From contig CM062201.1 of NCBI GenBank assembly GCA_031216445.1, forward strand, positions 3,438,001 to 3,502,000: a stretch of DNA of 64,000 nucleotides, written 5' to 3'. Below are positions 15,852-29,200 of this stretch, piece by piece (the first letter of the stretch is position 1; each line of letters begins with the position of its first letter). The stretch is from Lateolabrax maculatus. Lineage: Eukaryota; Chordata; Actinopteri; Acropomatiformes; Lateolabracidae. Under the pieces are notes generated by a model. It searched no databases and was not told the DNA's origin. It was given only the letters and a program-made list of their open reading frames with translations. A program made the translations under genes and the position numbers.

Positions 15852-15869
15852 CTAATGGAGGAAAGGAAG
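15852..15869 (-). promoter_or_regulatory. rpl10: rpl10 non-coding first exon with TOP tract
   Basis: On the minus strand the sequence CTTCCTTTCCTCCATTAG is followed by GTGAGT, a good splice donor at 15850-15851. A C followed by pyrimidines is the 5'-TOP signature that starts ribosomal protein mRNAs and allows mTOR-dependent translation. The exact start site is inferred from this motif. Confidence 0.7.
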
Positions 15870-16459
15870 TTGAGGCGACTTCCGCTTCGTCATATGGAGC
15901 AGGGCTGTCTGGGGGAAATATGGTTTATATTCATTAACGCATTATTTTTACTTCAGCGTGCATTTGTCGTAATATAAATTCGCCCATATAGAAGATGTAT
16001 TTAAATATAGTGCCGTAATAAAACATTTAATGGCAGTTGACACGCTTCAAGTGAATGCTGGGAAGTGTAGTCCAGCTGCCGTATAGGCTACTTCTGCTCG
16101 AACGTTTGCTTTACGCTACGAAGTGTAGGCCTACTGTTGGATCTGTTGTTTAGACAAGGATGTGAAATATTACTGTATTTGACCAGTTTAGGCCTAACTC
16201 TGATAATAATAACATTTATATCTAACAGGGAAATGGCAAAGGTAGAATTGTCCCTCTCTCCTTCTCAGGTAGGTAAAAGCACAGGTGAAGCCTAGTAATA
16301 ACATTAATGATGGCTGTGTTCTATTTCAAGTTTCTGAGGTGAAAATTAACATAGTACATTTCGTCAGGCACTGTACTGAAGCCTACAATTTTGAGGTACT
16401 TTACTAAAGTATTTTAGTAGCCTATTTTATGCTTCTTCATACCTCTACCTCATTAATGA

Positions 16460-17200
16460 TAAAATAAATATCGTACTGTTTCTACCTCTACATTTATTGA
16501 ACAACTTTTTACTAGAATAATATTCTACATATATATATATATATATATAACATGTAGACTTAAGTACAGTACAGTAAACCAACAGTATGCGGTTAAAATT
16601 AGGTGGACCTCAACCAACTACAACATAGAAATACTGCTTGAATGTTAAGGCATCAATAATATTGATTCAGTGATAAAATAATACATTACTTAACGGGACA
16701 ATTCTGCAATTCCTCTACGTTTACTTTTGATACTTCTAGTCTATTTTGAAGATAATACTTCCGTTCTTAATGCTTTGTAAAATTGTGACTTTTACTTGTA
16801 ATTTAGTATTTTGTAGTGTTCACAAATTCACAAATTTCAAGTAAGCTATATAGGTAGGCTATAAAATACAATAAAAATAAGTATGAATAATAAGTAGAAT
16901 ATACATAATAATATAATAAAGTATATAACGTTATATATAATAGCAGCAGCATGTATACACACATTATACAGTAATAATACACTACTATGAAGTATATATA
17001 ATAGAAATTGAAGTGAATACCACAATAAAGCATATAATAGAATAGAATAAAAAGCACAATAATAACAATGTAGTTGTATACTATAGTAATATAGTATTTT
17101 GATATATTGATATAAATAATATTGCAATATAAAATAAAGTAGGCTAGTGTTAGATATGTTACTACCACTACTGTCATAATAATAATACTGGTAATACATA
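16460..17200. repeat. AT-rich low-complexity region
   Basis: Dominated by TA, ATA and AATA motifs, including a (TA)n tract at about 16530-16548. The long minus-strand ORF 16803-17177 is almost only Tyr, Ile and Leu and is an artefact of composition. Confidence 0.8.
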
Positions 17201-19241
17201 ATTAGTCATCAAACAGTCATGTCAAGATGTCTCCTGTGAAAAAGGCCTGTTGCTACTTTTACTGCAGTAAATGGTCTGAATTCTTCTTCTAACACTGCAA
17301 GTTTCTGGGATAATGTGCCTTCAGTCCATTGTGCCAATAAGCACAACAGCAGGGCTCTGGAAATGGCAAACCCATATGCCCATATGTACATTTAAATAGT
17401 CTTCCTAGGTTTTTTATCATTTATTTTTTATTTTTGCTAGATTGCTATAATAATTTCTCCTGTTCATACTGGCTATTAAAATATTCCTTTTTAACTTTTA
17501 ATGGAAGCCATGGGGGACAAATCCCCCGTCCTTTACCATGCAAAAACATATGCCAAAGTTTATCTGAAGTTAATTTGATACTAGAGTTACAGCCTTTTTG
17601 GTGTTTCTGTGTGGAGCTGCAGTGGTGGAATAGTAACACAAAGAGGGGAGTTTCATACTGAAAAGACAGAAAAGATACCCAGTTGATTTGATTAATTCAG
17701 ACTGCTCATATTAAGTCTCATATTAACTTCAGATAATGTTTGGAGTGTATGTTTGTACACAGTGAGGACTGTGGCTTTGTCCCCCATCTCCTACATTGGA
17801 ACCATGTCAGGAAAGGATCTCTTAATGGCCTGTATGGACAGGAGGAATGATCACAGCAAGCTAAACCTGTTTCAACGTACATGAGCATCTGAGTACCGTT
17901 TTAAGACGGTTAAGTCGGTGAATTCCATTCTTGTCACATTCACTGAACCAATATGTGACAGATATACATATGTCACAACAAGGCCTATTAGGTAGGGATT
18001 GTCCATCTTCATCCACATCCTCTCTGTAGAAATCCTTTGACATCAGTGCAGACTCCTGATGCACTCTACAAAACGACCATTTGGGGGCACTATTGTACCA
18101 TGTATATATAAATCCCTGCTTCTCTGCGCCCTACTTGCTAATTCTTAAAAAGGAACAATGAGCTCACATCTAAACTCTTGATAATGCGGAACAAATGTTG
18201 CTCTCTAGCAGGGGAATTTGAGGAATCCTAACCTCTTTCTGACTCTGCTCAGTCCCAGACCTGCCCCGACATCATCCAACATAACGAGGTTTGTTAAACA
18301 TCCAAGGGGCCTCACAGGAATTGTGAAGGTTATTTATTCCGGTATCAAACGCCATGTTTGGTGTCCTCACACCTCTTTGGATTTTGGTTGGGGTAACAAG
18401 CTGCTGCTTTCACACTTTTACTTGTCAATTGTGAAGTCACAGTCAGCATCAGATTGCTGCAAATGGACCTGCATGAATAAAATCATTGCGTCTACAAATG
18501 GAGAAATAATATCCTTTTGCCAACACAGTCAATTGACCCCAGCTCCGATAAAGGAGTGACAATAAATTGCCACTCCTTGGCGAGTGACTCAAACACAAAG
18601 CGGATATCTCAGTCAGGAAAGCCTGTGAATTCTGCCTGGGATCCCTGTGCAGCCTCATGTGAAGGTCAGCCATCAGCTCCACAACGCCTCCCTATCCTGT
18701 CTAGTCCTTCTGTTTTGTCTGAATCTCCCGCAGACTTTGCTGTGTCTTCAGTGAGCTGAACCTCACTGAAGGGCAAAGATGACGGTGTCACGGGAGAAGA
18801 GCAGCGAGGACCAAAAATGGTCGTACAGTATGTGTCTTTCTCTGGTGAAGCAGGAGCAGATCTCCCATTTGGATCCAGGCTGGAAAATAAGGCACTTGTG
18901 TGTGTAACTCACAACAGCCGATGTATATAAGTCAATCTGTAAACCTGTAAAACACCCGATTATTAACACAGGGATTATTCTCCCTGGATAAGAGGGTCAA
19001 CTAAATGTAAATCTGTAAATCATCTGTAAATACACAGATGAGCATATTAGTGACACTAAACATGTCGCATACATGCAGAGGTTTGAGAAGAACACACACA
19101 CTTCATGATGGCAATAATCCTGCTGATTAAAACAATGACTTCTGTGTGGTTTCCCCTCCTCCTACTGCTGCTCTCTTGACAACCTAAATGGAGAAATACA
19201 TTATTAACATTGAATTGGTCATACTGCCAACCACACCCTTG

Positions 19242-19268
19242 CACACACACACACACACACACACACAC
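19242..19268. repeat. (CA)n microsatellite
   Basis: A perfect CA tract of about 13 units in intergenic DNA. Confidence 0.95.
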
Positions 19269-19755
19269 CAAACTACCACTGACCAGTGTGACTGATGTAT
19301 GAGGGTGTGGTGGCAAACACCCCGTGTGTTACTCTAAAAACGGAAGTGTGCTTGGGAGGTGTGAGATGTCTGTTCGAGTGAGTCTAGGCAGGGCCTGTGT
19401 GTGTGCTGAGTGCAGTCAGAGTGTAACCAAGTCCATTAATCAACAGATGCTGCAGCACCGTTTAGTCCCCTTCCACATTCTGAGGAGAAGATGGCAGGGG
19501 GCAGAGAGTCAAACAAGACTAGTATGTCTTTAGGCCTGCAGGTAAAAAGTGTGAAAGAGAGCCATTGAGAGATGGGTGGGGTTATAAAGTGCTACAGTGA
19601 CACATTTCAGATATAGTCACATAAGTTGTCGCTCGTTGAGCTTTTTAATAAATCAATGTAGTCCAACCATTGTGGTATTCATTATGTAATACATGGTACA
19701 CTCCACCCTCCACTACTCTGAGCAGCAAAAGGAAAAAGTATTGAGATAACAAAAT

Positions 19756-19759
<4 letters not shown>

Positions 19760-19800
<41 letters not shown>
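19760..19800. repeat. (TAA)n microsatellite
   Basis: A perfect trinucleotide tract of about 13-14 units. It creates a false Leu-rich ORF on the minus strand. Confidence 0.95.
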
Positions 19801-19802
<2 letters not shown>

Positions 19803-21639
19803 GATTGGGGAAAATACTAGAAAAAAGGGTCCCCACATGCAGAAAAAAAAGACACATTGGGGATTGGGGAGAGTGCGAAAGGCTCTGGCCAGGTTTAGTC
19901 CCTGTTTACATTTCAGTCATTTTTTCTGACTATCGTCTCATCTCTAAACAGTCCAGCTTCCTAGTTACCATACAACACAACTCTAACAGTACCACAGCGG
20001 TGTGTGTGTGTTTATTTCCAAGCAGGTTTCATTTGTTTTTTTCTCAGATAAGATCAAGTCAATATACAGGCCTGATAGTGAAATTGAATATTCAGGGTAC
20101 ATGATTATTCAAGCCCTGCCTGTCATTTTTATTGTTCAGGGATTTCACCAGATCTAACTTGAGTAAGTATGGAGGATGGTACGCAGTATGTCGGATTGTG
20201 CAACAGGGGATTTTTTCGCTGAGTGGGCACTTGGTGCCCATAGTGTTGATCAGGAAGTGAAAACAAATCATTGCCATGGAGACCGAGGCCAAGGCCAAAC
20301 ATAAACAAATGGGCATGACTCACTCCTCCTTACCATATTCCATATCATTTGTTCCATTTTTTTTCTCTCCATCCACTGAGATTCCTGCACATCACTTCAC
20401 TGTTGTGGCCTCACATATCAGCGACTATCATGGAGGTCCACATTGAGCGCAACTACAGTAAACATGAAATAACTAGAAAAAGACTGCAAAACATCTTTCT
20501 CATAAATTACTTGAGGTAAACTGTAGACAGGAAGCTTGTCTTAGAACACAATCACGACTCCTGAATTCTGTTGAAACGTGTCTACCCCCACTACCAATTT
20601 CAATTTTGTTTTATTGGCATGACAAGTATATTCATGTGTTGCCAAAGCAAAGGCAGCAATAGGACAAAAAAATACATTAAATAAGCCATAAAATAAATTA
20701 AAAGACATTAAAAGATAGTACTGACAGACAAACAAAAGACAGTAAAAGCAAAGACACAAAATCACTTACAATGTATGTAGTGTGTAATTATGTATTGTAA
20801 AAGACATCAGGTCTGTCTCTGTGTGTCTGCCTCTCTCCCTCTCTGCAGGTCGTGTCTCTGCAGGTCTGTGTCAGGCTCAGCTGCTTCAGTAATGAGATCA
20901 TATGATGTCATGCAGTTCATGCGGGAGCAGCCTTCCGATCAGTCTGGCTGAATACTGATGTGTGTGTGGGAGAGAGAGACAGAGAGAGACAGAGTATAGC
21001 CTATAGTTTATGTAGGGCCTCAGAGGAAACAAAACAACTAATCCTTCATCTAATAAACTAAACATTTTCAATAACAATGTAATTCTATAAATGGACCCTC
21101 CTCCCTGTTCTCTTTCTTTATGTCCGTCTTCAGCCATACACTTCTGTCCATTAACATCTTTTATCCAGAAGAATGACTCCATTAAACTGCATTAGATCCC
21201 CCAGTCTCAGTTGCACAGCATCCCTCTGCTCATTTCATCCAATTTCTTATTCAAATTAAACCCTCAACTTGTTCTCTGGAGATTATTCTGTTTAACTTTA
21301 AATTAAATTTTTTGAAAGAAACACAATCAGTCATGTAATTCTACACGTTTATTTTCTCTCTTTATATACAATCTCTTCATGAATTCAGCTCTTGTGAGGC
21401 AGTGCTAAATGGGCTACTAATATCAGCATGCTAACAATGCTAACATCAGAATCAGGTTGCCAAGTAGGTTTTCACATACACACACGTACTTTGGTGCATA
21501 ACAAAACACAAAAGAAAATTTAAAAGAAGATAAAAAGCAAGTTCTGCAAAAGTTGAAAATGTAATTAGAAAATAGAAATATTGACAATAAAAATACAAAA
21601 TGTTTGTAGAATATATCTGTTTTTAGAATGAAAGAACTG

Positions 21640-22130
21640 TACAGATGTAACCTGAGGCAGAAGATGGTCTATTACACTGAACCATCTGGGAAGTCGTCCT
21701 TGGAAAGTTTAGAAAAGGGCCCTTTGAAAAAATACTGGCCAGGTGATTGGATAAACAATCTGTCTATCACCATCTATCGCGGGCTAACTTCGACCAATCA
21801 GATCAAACCATATTGAAGCCAGTCGGAAGAAGAACAATGCATCTTTTCCATTCGAGAAATGCCTTCAGTGCTGTTCTTTGCTCCTCTTTCATTGAAGAAA
21901 TACTCTCCAGTTTGGATATGACTGATGCTACAGCAGAATCTACGCTAACCTCTTTAGGAACCACCATTGTTGTTATTCAGTAAACGGTCGCTTCACTTCT
22001 CGCTGTTGTCACACCTAAATCACACCCTCAGCTGCCAGTAGTGTCTCATAGGACACTGATTGGCCCGAAACCACTGTTGTTCGACCACAAGTGCACAGCC
22101 TGGCTAGATGAAAAATCCAGGGTAGGTACA
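21640..22130. repeat. Dispersed fish repeat, class unknown
   Basis: The block with 'ggccaggtgattggataaac', 'tctatcgcgggctaacttcg' and 'gttgttattcagtaaacggt' resembles a dispersed sequence I recall from teleost genomes. It shows no intact ORF and its ends are not defined. It is probably a non-autonomous DNA transposon. Confidence 0.45.
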
Positions 22131-22744
22131 GTACTGCACAGGAGTGTGCGAAATATTAACTATGGAATGTGCGGAACTTCACAGTATGAAGTATGAGAAC
22201 ATGTGCAATGCACATAGATAATAATCCAAGAGATGTGCGTCATTGAGTCAGATGTGGAGACTTTGCGTTAATGTAACATGTAGTGTCTATGGGGATAAGA
22301 GTCCCTGTCAGGGGGGTCCCGGGTATAGGTGTAGTGCTGCTGGAGCGCACCGGAACGACACTCAATCACTTTATTTCTCCAAGTGAGGAATAGAATATTC
22401 ATATATATTTTAAGTGCCTGAAGGTATCCAATCATCCCTTAAGCGGGTCATGCAAGAGAGCCAATAAAAATAAATGTAATGGTCAAAGTTGTCATATTGA
22501 CAGTTAAGGTGTGTTGATTGATTCAAGACGTCAACTGATGCGTTGAATAACATGCAAGAAAACATTCCATCTTAAAAGTTGCTGGTAGTCTCTGAGCGAC
22601 ACAGTAAAAAAAAAAAGATCCTTTCATTTTTAGGAACAGCTTAAAATGTAAACGTTTACGAAGATGTAGTTAAACAACCTACAAGTTCACGGTATCGCCT
22701 AATACTACTTGGCGAGATGTTTGGCTGACTGCCGTGTAATATTC

Positions 22745-23045
22745 CTGCCCTGATGAAACTTTTGGCCTGTTGATGGCGGTAGAGGAAAAAGTTAATGGGC
22801 ACCAGAATTATTACAATTCACGAGGGGAGCATGAATGTCTGAATGACTTTCATGGCAATCCATCCAATGGCTGTAACTCAAAACCAAAAATGTGACCTTC
22901 GTGGTGAGGCTAGAGGAAAAGTCAGGGGATCACCAGTAGGATTCGTTCTCTGGAGACCATGAACCTCATTTCATGGCAATCTATCCAATAGTAGTCAGGC
23001 CAGAAGTGGTGGACCAGCCAACCAACAGGCTGACATTGCCATCCT
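22745..23045. repeat. Dispersed fish repeat ('catggcaatccatccaat' family)
   Basis: Contains the phrase 'catggcaatccatccaat' at about 22851 and a diverged second copy at about 22975, plus 'gctagaggaaaagtcagggg' and 'agtggtggaccagccaacca'. This arrangement is a common interspersed repeat in teleosts as I recall it. It is non-coding. Confidence 0.6.
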
Positions 23046-25146
23046 TAGAAAAGATGACTGAAGAGAAGCAGAAGGAACAGAAGGGAAAACAAGCAGAGGA
23101 TGATTAGATGAGGAAGGATATGGGTGAGGTGTTGAGCCAAAGAGACGGATCACAAGGGTCCAAGGGTCAACCAGAAAACAGCCAGAATACCTCCTCCCCT
23201 TTCCTCTCAGCCTTCTTTTTCTCTAAATGGTTTCTGATCCCCCCCCCCCCCCCCCCCCCCCCCCAAACACACACACACATTCTTTTCTAAGCATCTTGCA
23301 GTAACACGCACACACGGCCACACAAGGAATGCATCATTTTCAAATACCTTCGGCCGGCGTTCATCTGGGGTGACATCATCATTTGTTTCCTTTAACATCT
23401 GTTTCCAGTGGATCCAGTCCAGATGCAGGTGAAGGGGACGGCTGTCACCTCATATTTCATCATGTGGTCGTGCCGCGAGTCAGTACGGGTGACTGACAGA
23501 GAGACGAAGGGAAGACACGCTCACACACGGTCACACACACACACACACACACACACAGTAGATGAGTCATACAGGTGTGATGTGTTCATGAGTGTGCGGT
23601 ACCTGTGTTTTTCTACAGTGGTGATGTAATGCAGATAATTCACACAGTGTCACCTGGATGAGCAATAAGAGCACCTCTCTCTCTCATACACACACACTCA
23701 CACACAGTTATTCACACGTAACTGACAAGTCAGTGAGCCGGTAGGGTCATGATGATGTCATTGGGATCAGACAGCCTCTGAAACACTACTCTGTCTGACC
23801 TGGAGGTGTGTGTGCGTGTGTTTATACAAGTATGACCCCATGCATTTGTGTATGTACACACTAAACAGACATTTGCGCTGATGTACATTTTGTGCGCACA
23901 CATGAAAGCAACAACAGAAATCTGGAAGATTTAGAGCAAGAGAACCAGATTTGGGGGAGGAAGAAGGGGGGGGGGCAGATGGAGGGCGGGAGGCTGAGAG
24001 GAAGATCAGTCATTCATAGCTGCTCTCTCTCCGCATTCCTCCCCCCTTATATGGACAAAAGTACTGGAGCTCATCTCTTCATCTCTATACCACACGCACA
24101 CAAACACAGAAGCCACCAAAATACAAACAGTGAGGGGTTCTTCATTCTTTTTCAGCTCCTGACCCAAATTTAAGAAATGCAATCTGGAGGATTCCAATCA
24201 GAGTGCACTGCTGCCCTTGTCATGTGGCCTTGTATTGCACCCGGACTCGAGACAAAAACACTGATATCCAGAGTCCATTTCTCCGCACTGCTGCAAGCCT
24301 CTGTTTGTTAGCTTTGCTCTTTTCCTCGCTGCATCTGTTTGGCCTGTTTGCCGCCGTTCTCAAGCCTCCTCTCTGTTTAGATGAGTTCAAGAGAGTAGAA
24401 GGCCCAAGGGAGGCCCGCTGGTCATGAGGGAATCCAGCAATGCTTGCTTGCTTGGGGAAAGAGCCAGAGAAATAGAAAAAATAAGAAGGGCAGAAACACA
24501 ATGTGGGGGTGGTGGTGGTTGTCTGGGGGGTATGGTGGGTGGTGGGGGGGTGTACAGGCAGGCTGAAAGAGACAGAAACAGAGTCAGTGAGAGGAGGCAA
24601 AGACAGACAGGCAGAGAAATGGAGGCAGAGAGAAAGGAAGCGAGAGCTTACCTTAAAAGGCTGTGTTTGCAGATGGAGAGGGGCGTCGGAGTGTTTAAAT
24701 GTACTCGTGTATGTGCATTCCCAGGTTGTTAAACGTCCCCAACCTATATTAACAGATGGGTGGAGGGGATTAAGAGGCTTTATAGAGCAGAATATAGACA
24801 AAACTTCAGAGGGGATTCAGTTGGAGAGAGACCACCCTCAATACTCTGTATCTCATTGGTGATGGAAGAGATGTATGTGTGATTTTTTCTTTCTTTTGGG
24901 AGGGGTGGGGTGGGGGGATGTGCACGTGTATTGCCAAAATGGCCAGTAGCTACTAGCAATAGATTCCTGTAGTCTGATTCATTGAGCTCAGTCAAGTCTC
25001 CTTTTAAAGACTGTGAATGTGTTGTCTTGATGCTGAGCACCCCTGTCTAATTTCAATATCTACTAGGAATGTGTACACACACACACACACACTTTTACTG
25101 TAACTCACTCGCAGAAGTGTGCATTCGCTGATTACATGAGCACACA

Positions 25147-25177
<31 letters not shown>

Positions 25178-25702
25178 TCATCCTGCCTCTTACCCAACAG
25201 GAACTAAAGATCTGGGAATGGGTCCAGGTTTCTCTCTCTCAATTTGTCAGCTCTGCTCTCCTCCAATCTGAGTGATTTTCTTAATATGGCCAGGGAGGGA
25301 GTGAGAAGAGAAAGCGAGAGTTGGACGTTGGAGCAGAGTTACCAAAGTAGCTAAATTGTCCTCCAGTCCATCTATCTTGGCTCCTCACGACCTAATTCAA
25401 AGTGTTTGTTTAATCTACACTGTGCACACGGGTGGGGTTTGCCACTTAGGATTACGCAGGAATGGCCAAAAGGTTTAGACAATCAGAAGTTTTATTTACT
25501 TTGACAGTCAGCCTCAAACTACTGTATCTGTTCTGGGAGATAAAACTCCCTCAGCGGGCTAAAGGCGCATCCCATTTCTTTCTAAATTTCATATATTCAT
25601 CAACATTGAAGAGTTATGTGAATGAAAACAGATAATGAGTTTTATTATTATGTCACAAATACAACTATGCCCAGCCTGCATGTGTTTACAAGGCACCCCA
25701 AA
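23046..25702. other. Intergenic, microsatellite-rich
   Basis: No gene is supported. It holds a poly(C) run, several CA tracts (about 23533-23558, 25075-25093 and 25150-25180) and G/GT-rich patches near 24500-24560. The 193-aa minus ORF at 24220-24801 is low-complexity and shows no domain. Confidence 0.5.
23239..23264. repeat. Poly(C)26 run
   Basis: An uninterrupted run of 26 C, followed a few bases later by a short AC tract. Homopolymers of this length are prone to sequencing length error. Confidence 0.95.
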
Positions 25703-26244
25703 TTAAAGGTACCCTGTGGAGTTTTCTTTTAAACAAAGACAGTTATGTTTACATTCACTTTTTTTCACCAAAACACATTGTTTTGTATCTTTGAGGCCTA
25801 AAAAATGTGTTGAATGCATTTCCTCCCTCATAGACCATTTGCAAATTTCTATTTTGGAATATTTTAAAGGTACCCTGTGGAGGTTATTTTAACCACCAGT
25901 AGTGCTAGGGCACAATGTTTTTGCAAACAGGTTCCCATTTTGTTTCTCATGCAGCGTGATTCACATCCTGTCAATGGTTTCAAGCAATTCCTCTCCTCAA
26001 CAGTTGTAGTGAAAAAAGTGTAAATGTAAGTAACAAAGCCAGTGAAGAAGACTGCAAGCAGGTAAATATGGATGTAAACAATGCAGGTTTCAAACGTTTA
26101 AAAAAAACTTGGCTCTCCACATTTTCATGAATAAGGAAATTAATTAAACACGTTTGTTAGACCTCAAGGATGCACACAATGCATTTTGGTAAGTAACAGT
26201 GAACAGTATTTAACTTGTTTCTGTGCTCCACAGGGCACCATTAA
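25703..26244. mobile_element. TTAA-flanked MITE with duplicated left end
   Basis: The left end is TTAA followed by AGGTACCCTGTGGAG. The right end read in reverse is TTAA followed by TGGTGCCCTGTGGAGC. The left terminal motif occurs again at about 25866-25881 ('aaaggtaccctgtggagg'), so a second copy or partial duplication sits inside. No coding sequence. Confidence 0.6.
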
Positions 26245-29200
26245 ATCCTAAATCACTGAATTTACTGTTGTTACTTGTTTACTATTTCATTTGTTCATTT
26301 GATCATTATGTGTCCTTTAAATACATACCTATTATGCACTGAGTCATTTTGACATCATAGAAGTATTCTTGATCACATCACTAGATTTGTGGTGCATTTT
26401 TTTCTTTCTTTTCAGGATTTTCCTAAAATATGCACTGAGAAATAGAGTGTGGGGGCATAGAAAGTGAGAGAAAGAGAGGGATCAGAGTCACTTACTGTGT
26501 GTGTGTGTGTGTGTGTGTAGTTTAGAACAGGCGAGGTCACGTAGCTGTTGTCTGTTTAGTCACCTTGATGCCTTCGGCTCTGAGCAGCTGGTTTGATTAT
26601 AGCTGGCGCACTTACACACATGCTTGGCATATGAGCATATCAATGATTTCATCTCCAGGCTGGTTAAAGTAACAAACTACCACATAACACTTAGCCTGAT
26701 TACCGCTCAGTCTGTATGGTGTGGGAATACACAGGAAAAAACACAGGCACACACTTTCCACCAGAGCTCACACACACACAAACATATGAACATGCAGAGG
26801 GCTTTTCCAGAAGAAAACCCCTGCAAGAGATGTTAATACAGTTTCCATACTGTATATGCACTAAACCTCATACACACACATTGTACTCATATGCACATCC
26901 ACCAACACACACACACACACACAAAACCCTTGCAAACATCTCATTATTCCTGAAGTTCTGACGTCCCGAGTGTGTGTGACTCAGCCTGCGGCAGACATCA
27001 GAGTCTGCTGCTCGGTGAGTCAGCGTGATCGCTCTGCTCTGTGTTTTATTACTTCAAATCCTCACAGTATACTTTACTTTGCTTGTGGTAAGAGCTGATG
27101 CCACACATTAAGTGTGCTGAAGGAGTGTATGTGCAGGTGCAGGAGATTTTAAGTGGCAGTTTGCGCCGTAATGACAACGAGTGCTTGTTCTGTAGCGGCC
27201 TGGCTGCGTTTACTGTTTTGTTGATCGTGCAGAAGATTGCATTTACAGGTTTTACAGTTCGGTCCAAACCTGCTTGATAGTCAGTTTCTTCTGAATGCCA
27301 GGGCCTCAGAAGTCCAGCCATCATCAATGGTTAGGCTACAATAGCTTAACAAATAGCCACTAATTAGCAACCCCTCTGGTATCAGAAACACACATGAATC
27401 ACCTTGACCCTTGGCCTGCCTTAACAGAGAAAAAAGAAAATGGTATCGATACGAAGCAGCGTAAAGGAGTGCTGGGAAGTCTAAAAGTTCAGGTTTTTTA
27501 AAAAAGTGTTTATAGTTTTAAGATGTAACTAATGGCCTTATTAATGGTCTGTGAATCACTTACTAATGCTTTATAGATCAGTTATTGGTCATTAGAAGGA
27601 ACAGCGTTTGGCTTGCCAGGTTGTGTAAAATTCCATTGGCAGGGTTAGTGGTTCGTCAAGAACATTGGTATACACTGATAAATACTCACAGGTTTCTCAC
27701 TTTCTAATAAGCCATCAAGTCTGAAATTATAATGTTATAATTATGTCAGGAAGTCATTAATACATTTTTAATTGATCAAGTTTGCAGTTGTAGGCATGTG
27801 TTAGTAAATTGTTAGGGAATGGATAGTGGTCCAGAACTGGTCAAACAGCCCAATGGCCTGGTGAGTTACCGTCATGTTGGCTCACTGTCACCTTTATTTT
27901 GGTCACACACACTTTGTAGCCGTCCCTCAGTCCCTCAGCCCTCTTTTCTTTGAGTGCTGTTTTTGTGTAACTGATTTGTCCGCTTCAGCTGGTCATAAAA
28001 GCCACTCTATATTTCACATGTCTAAATATGGACTCCATTCCACTTAATGAGTAACGTTTTTCCATATTTACTCCACTTTGTCATATGGGAGCCACTTTTA
28101 TATGCATGTGTGAGCGCCTTTTTGTTGGAGTCAGATGTGTGTGTATGTGTGTGTGTGTGTGTGTCGGATGAGAGAGCAAGGAATGCGAGTGAAGAGACAT
28201 ATTTGTTTAATTACCTGCAAGTGGGTTTTAATGTGCTGTTTATGGGTCTAATCTAAGTGCTTGTGTCTGTGTGCAATCACGTTGGCAGTGACTTCATGTT
28301 TGTGCTCGTGTGCACTTTGTCAGGATCAGCATGTATATTTAAAGTTAGCTCCATCATATCTATGTGTGTGGTGGCAGTAAGTGATGGCACGAGGTCCGTT
28401 TCAGACAGTCAGTTCCGTCACTTCCAGTTAAACAGTTTACCACTTCATCTCCTTAACTGGCTAACAGAGAGAAGCTTGTCATGAGGCAGCTGGCTGGGCC
28501 CTGAGTCTCACTACTTTCTCTGAAACTACCACTCTCTCTGTCATTTTCTTTGTCCTTTTACATCCCATTCTTGCACATTAAAATCAGCTCACTCTCCACT
28601 GTTTGCTACTATTTAAGCATCTGTCTGTTTTTCTATCCCTCTGTCTCACCTTTGCACTTTTGTTTTTACTTTAATTGAAAGTTTTAGAATGACAAATAAG
28701 GATCACTTGACTTTTGGCATTTCCCAAAGTACTTTTTTTTTTTTTTTTGCATAGTTAATATACATTCTAAACTAAATGACACCATAACTAATTTCACTGC
28801 AAGATTGTCACTATTACCCCATTTTTCCTGTCTTGTTACCCAGTAACAACCATAGGGTTACTATACTTTGCGATTATTAAAAAGGTACTCAGTAATTACT
28901 AAAATACTTACACTGGCAGTTCTTTCAATGCAACACTTTCCATTTATCCCTGAAGTCTTCTATTCTTTGCTTGTACTTACCTATTTCTCCCGGTAATACC
29001 CCACATGTACATACTTAAAAATGACATTGTTATTTCCAGACTGTAATCTAAAAAAGTACTTGATTATCAAATAAATAGAAAGTCTTTTAGCAAATTCTCA
29101 TCAAAACATAAATCCCTGTTATCATTTTCCAGAATTGTATCACATACCTTCATGATGTGCAGTCCTTTCTCTCTCGTTATCACATGTTAAGCTCTTGACT

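Larger units (their letters stand above)
15880..21620. other. Intergenic, upstream of rpl10
   Basis: No gene is supported. The contents are an AT-rich low-complexity zone (about 16460-17200), a CA tract (19242-19268), a TAA tract (19760-19800), a second LINE-tail-like segment near 20597, and scattered short ORFs without recognisable motifs, such as 18218-18559. It lies between two head-to-head genes, so distal regulatory elements are possible but cannot be identified from one genome. Confidence 0.45.

Noticed and set aside
16803..17199. Long Tyr/Ile-rich minus-strand ORFs
   Set aside because: Composition artefact of an AT-rich low-complexity zone; no start context, no domain.
24220..24801. 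193-aa minus-strand ORF
   Set aside because: Built from low-complexity Pro/Thr/Ser and repeat-like sequence; no family resemblance and no splice context.
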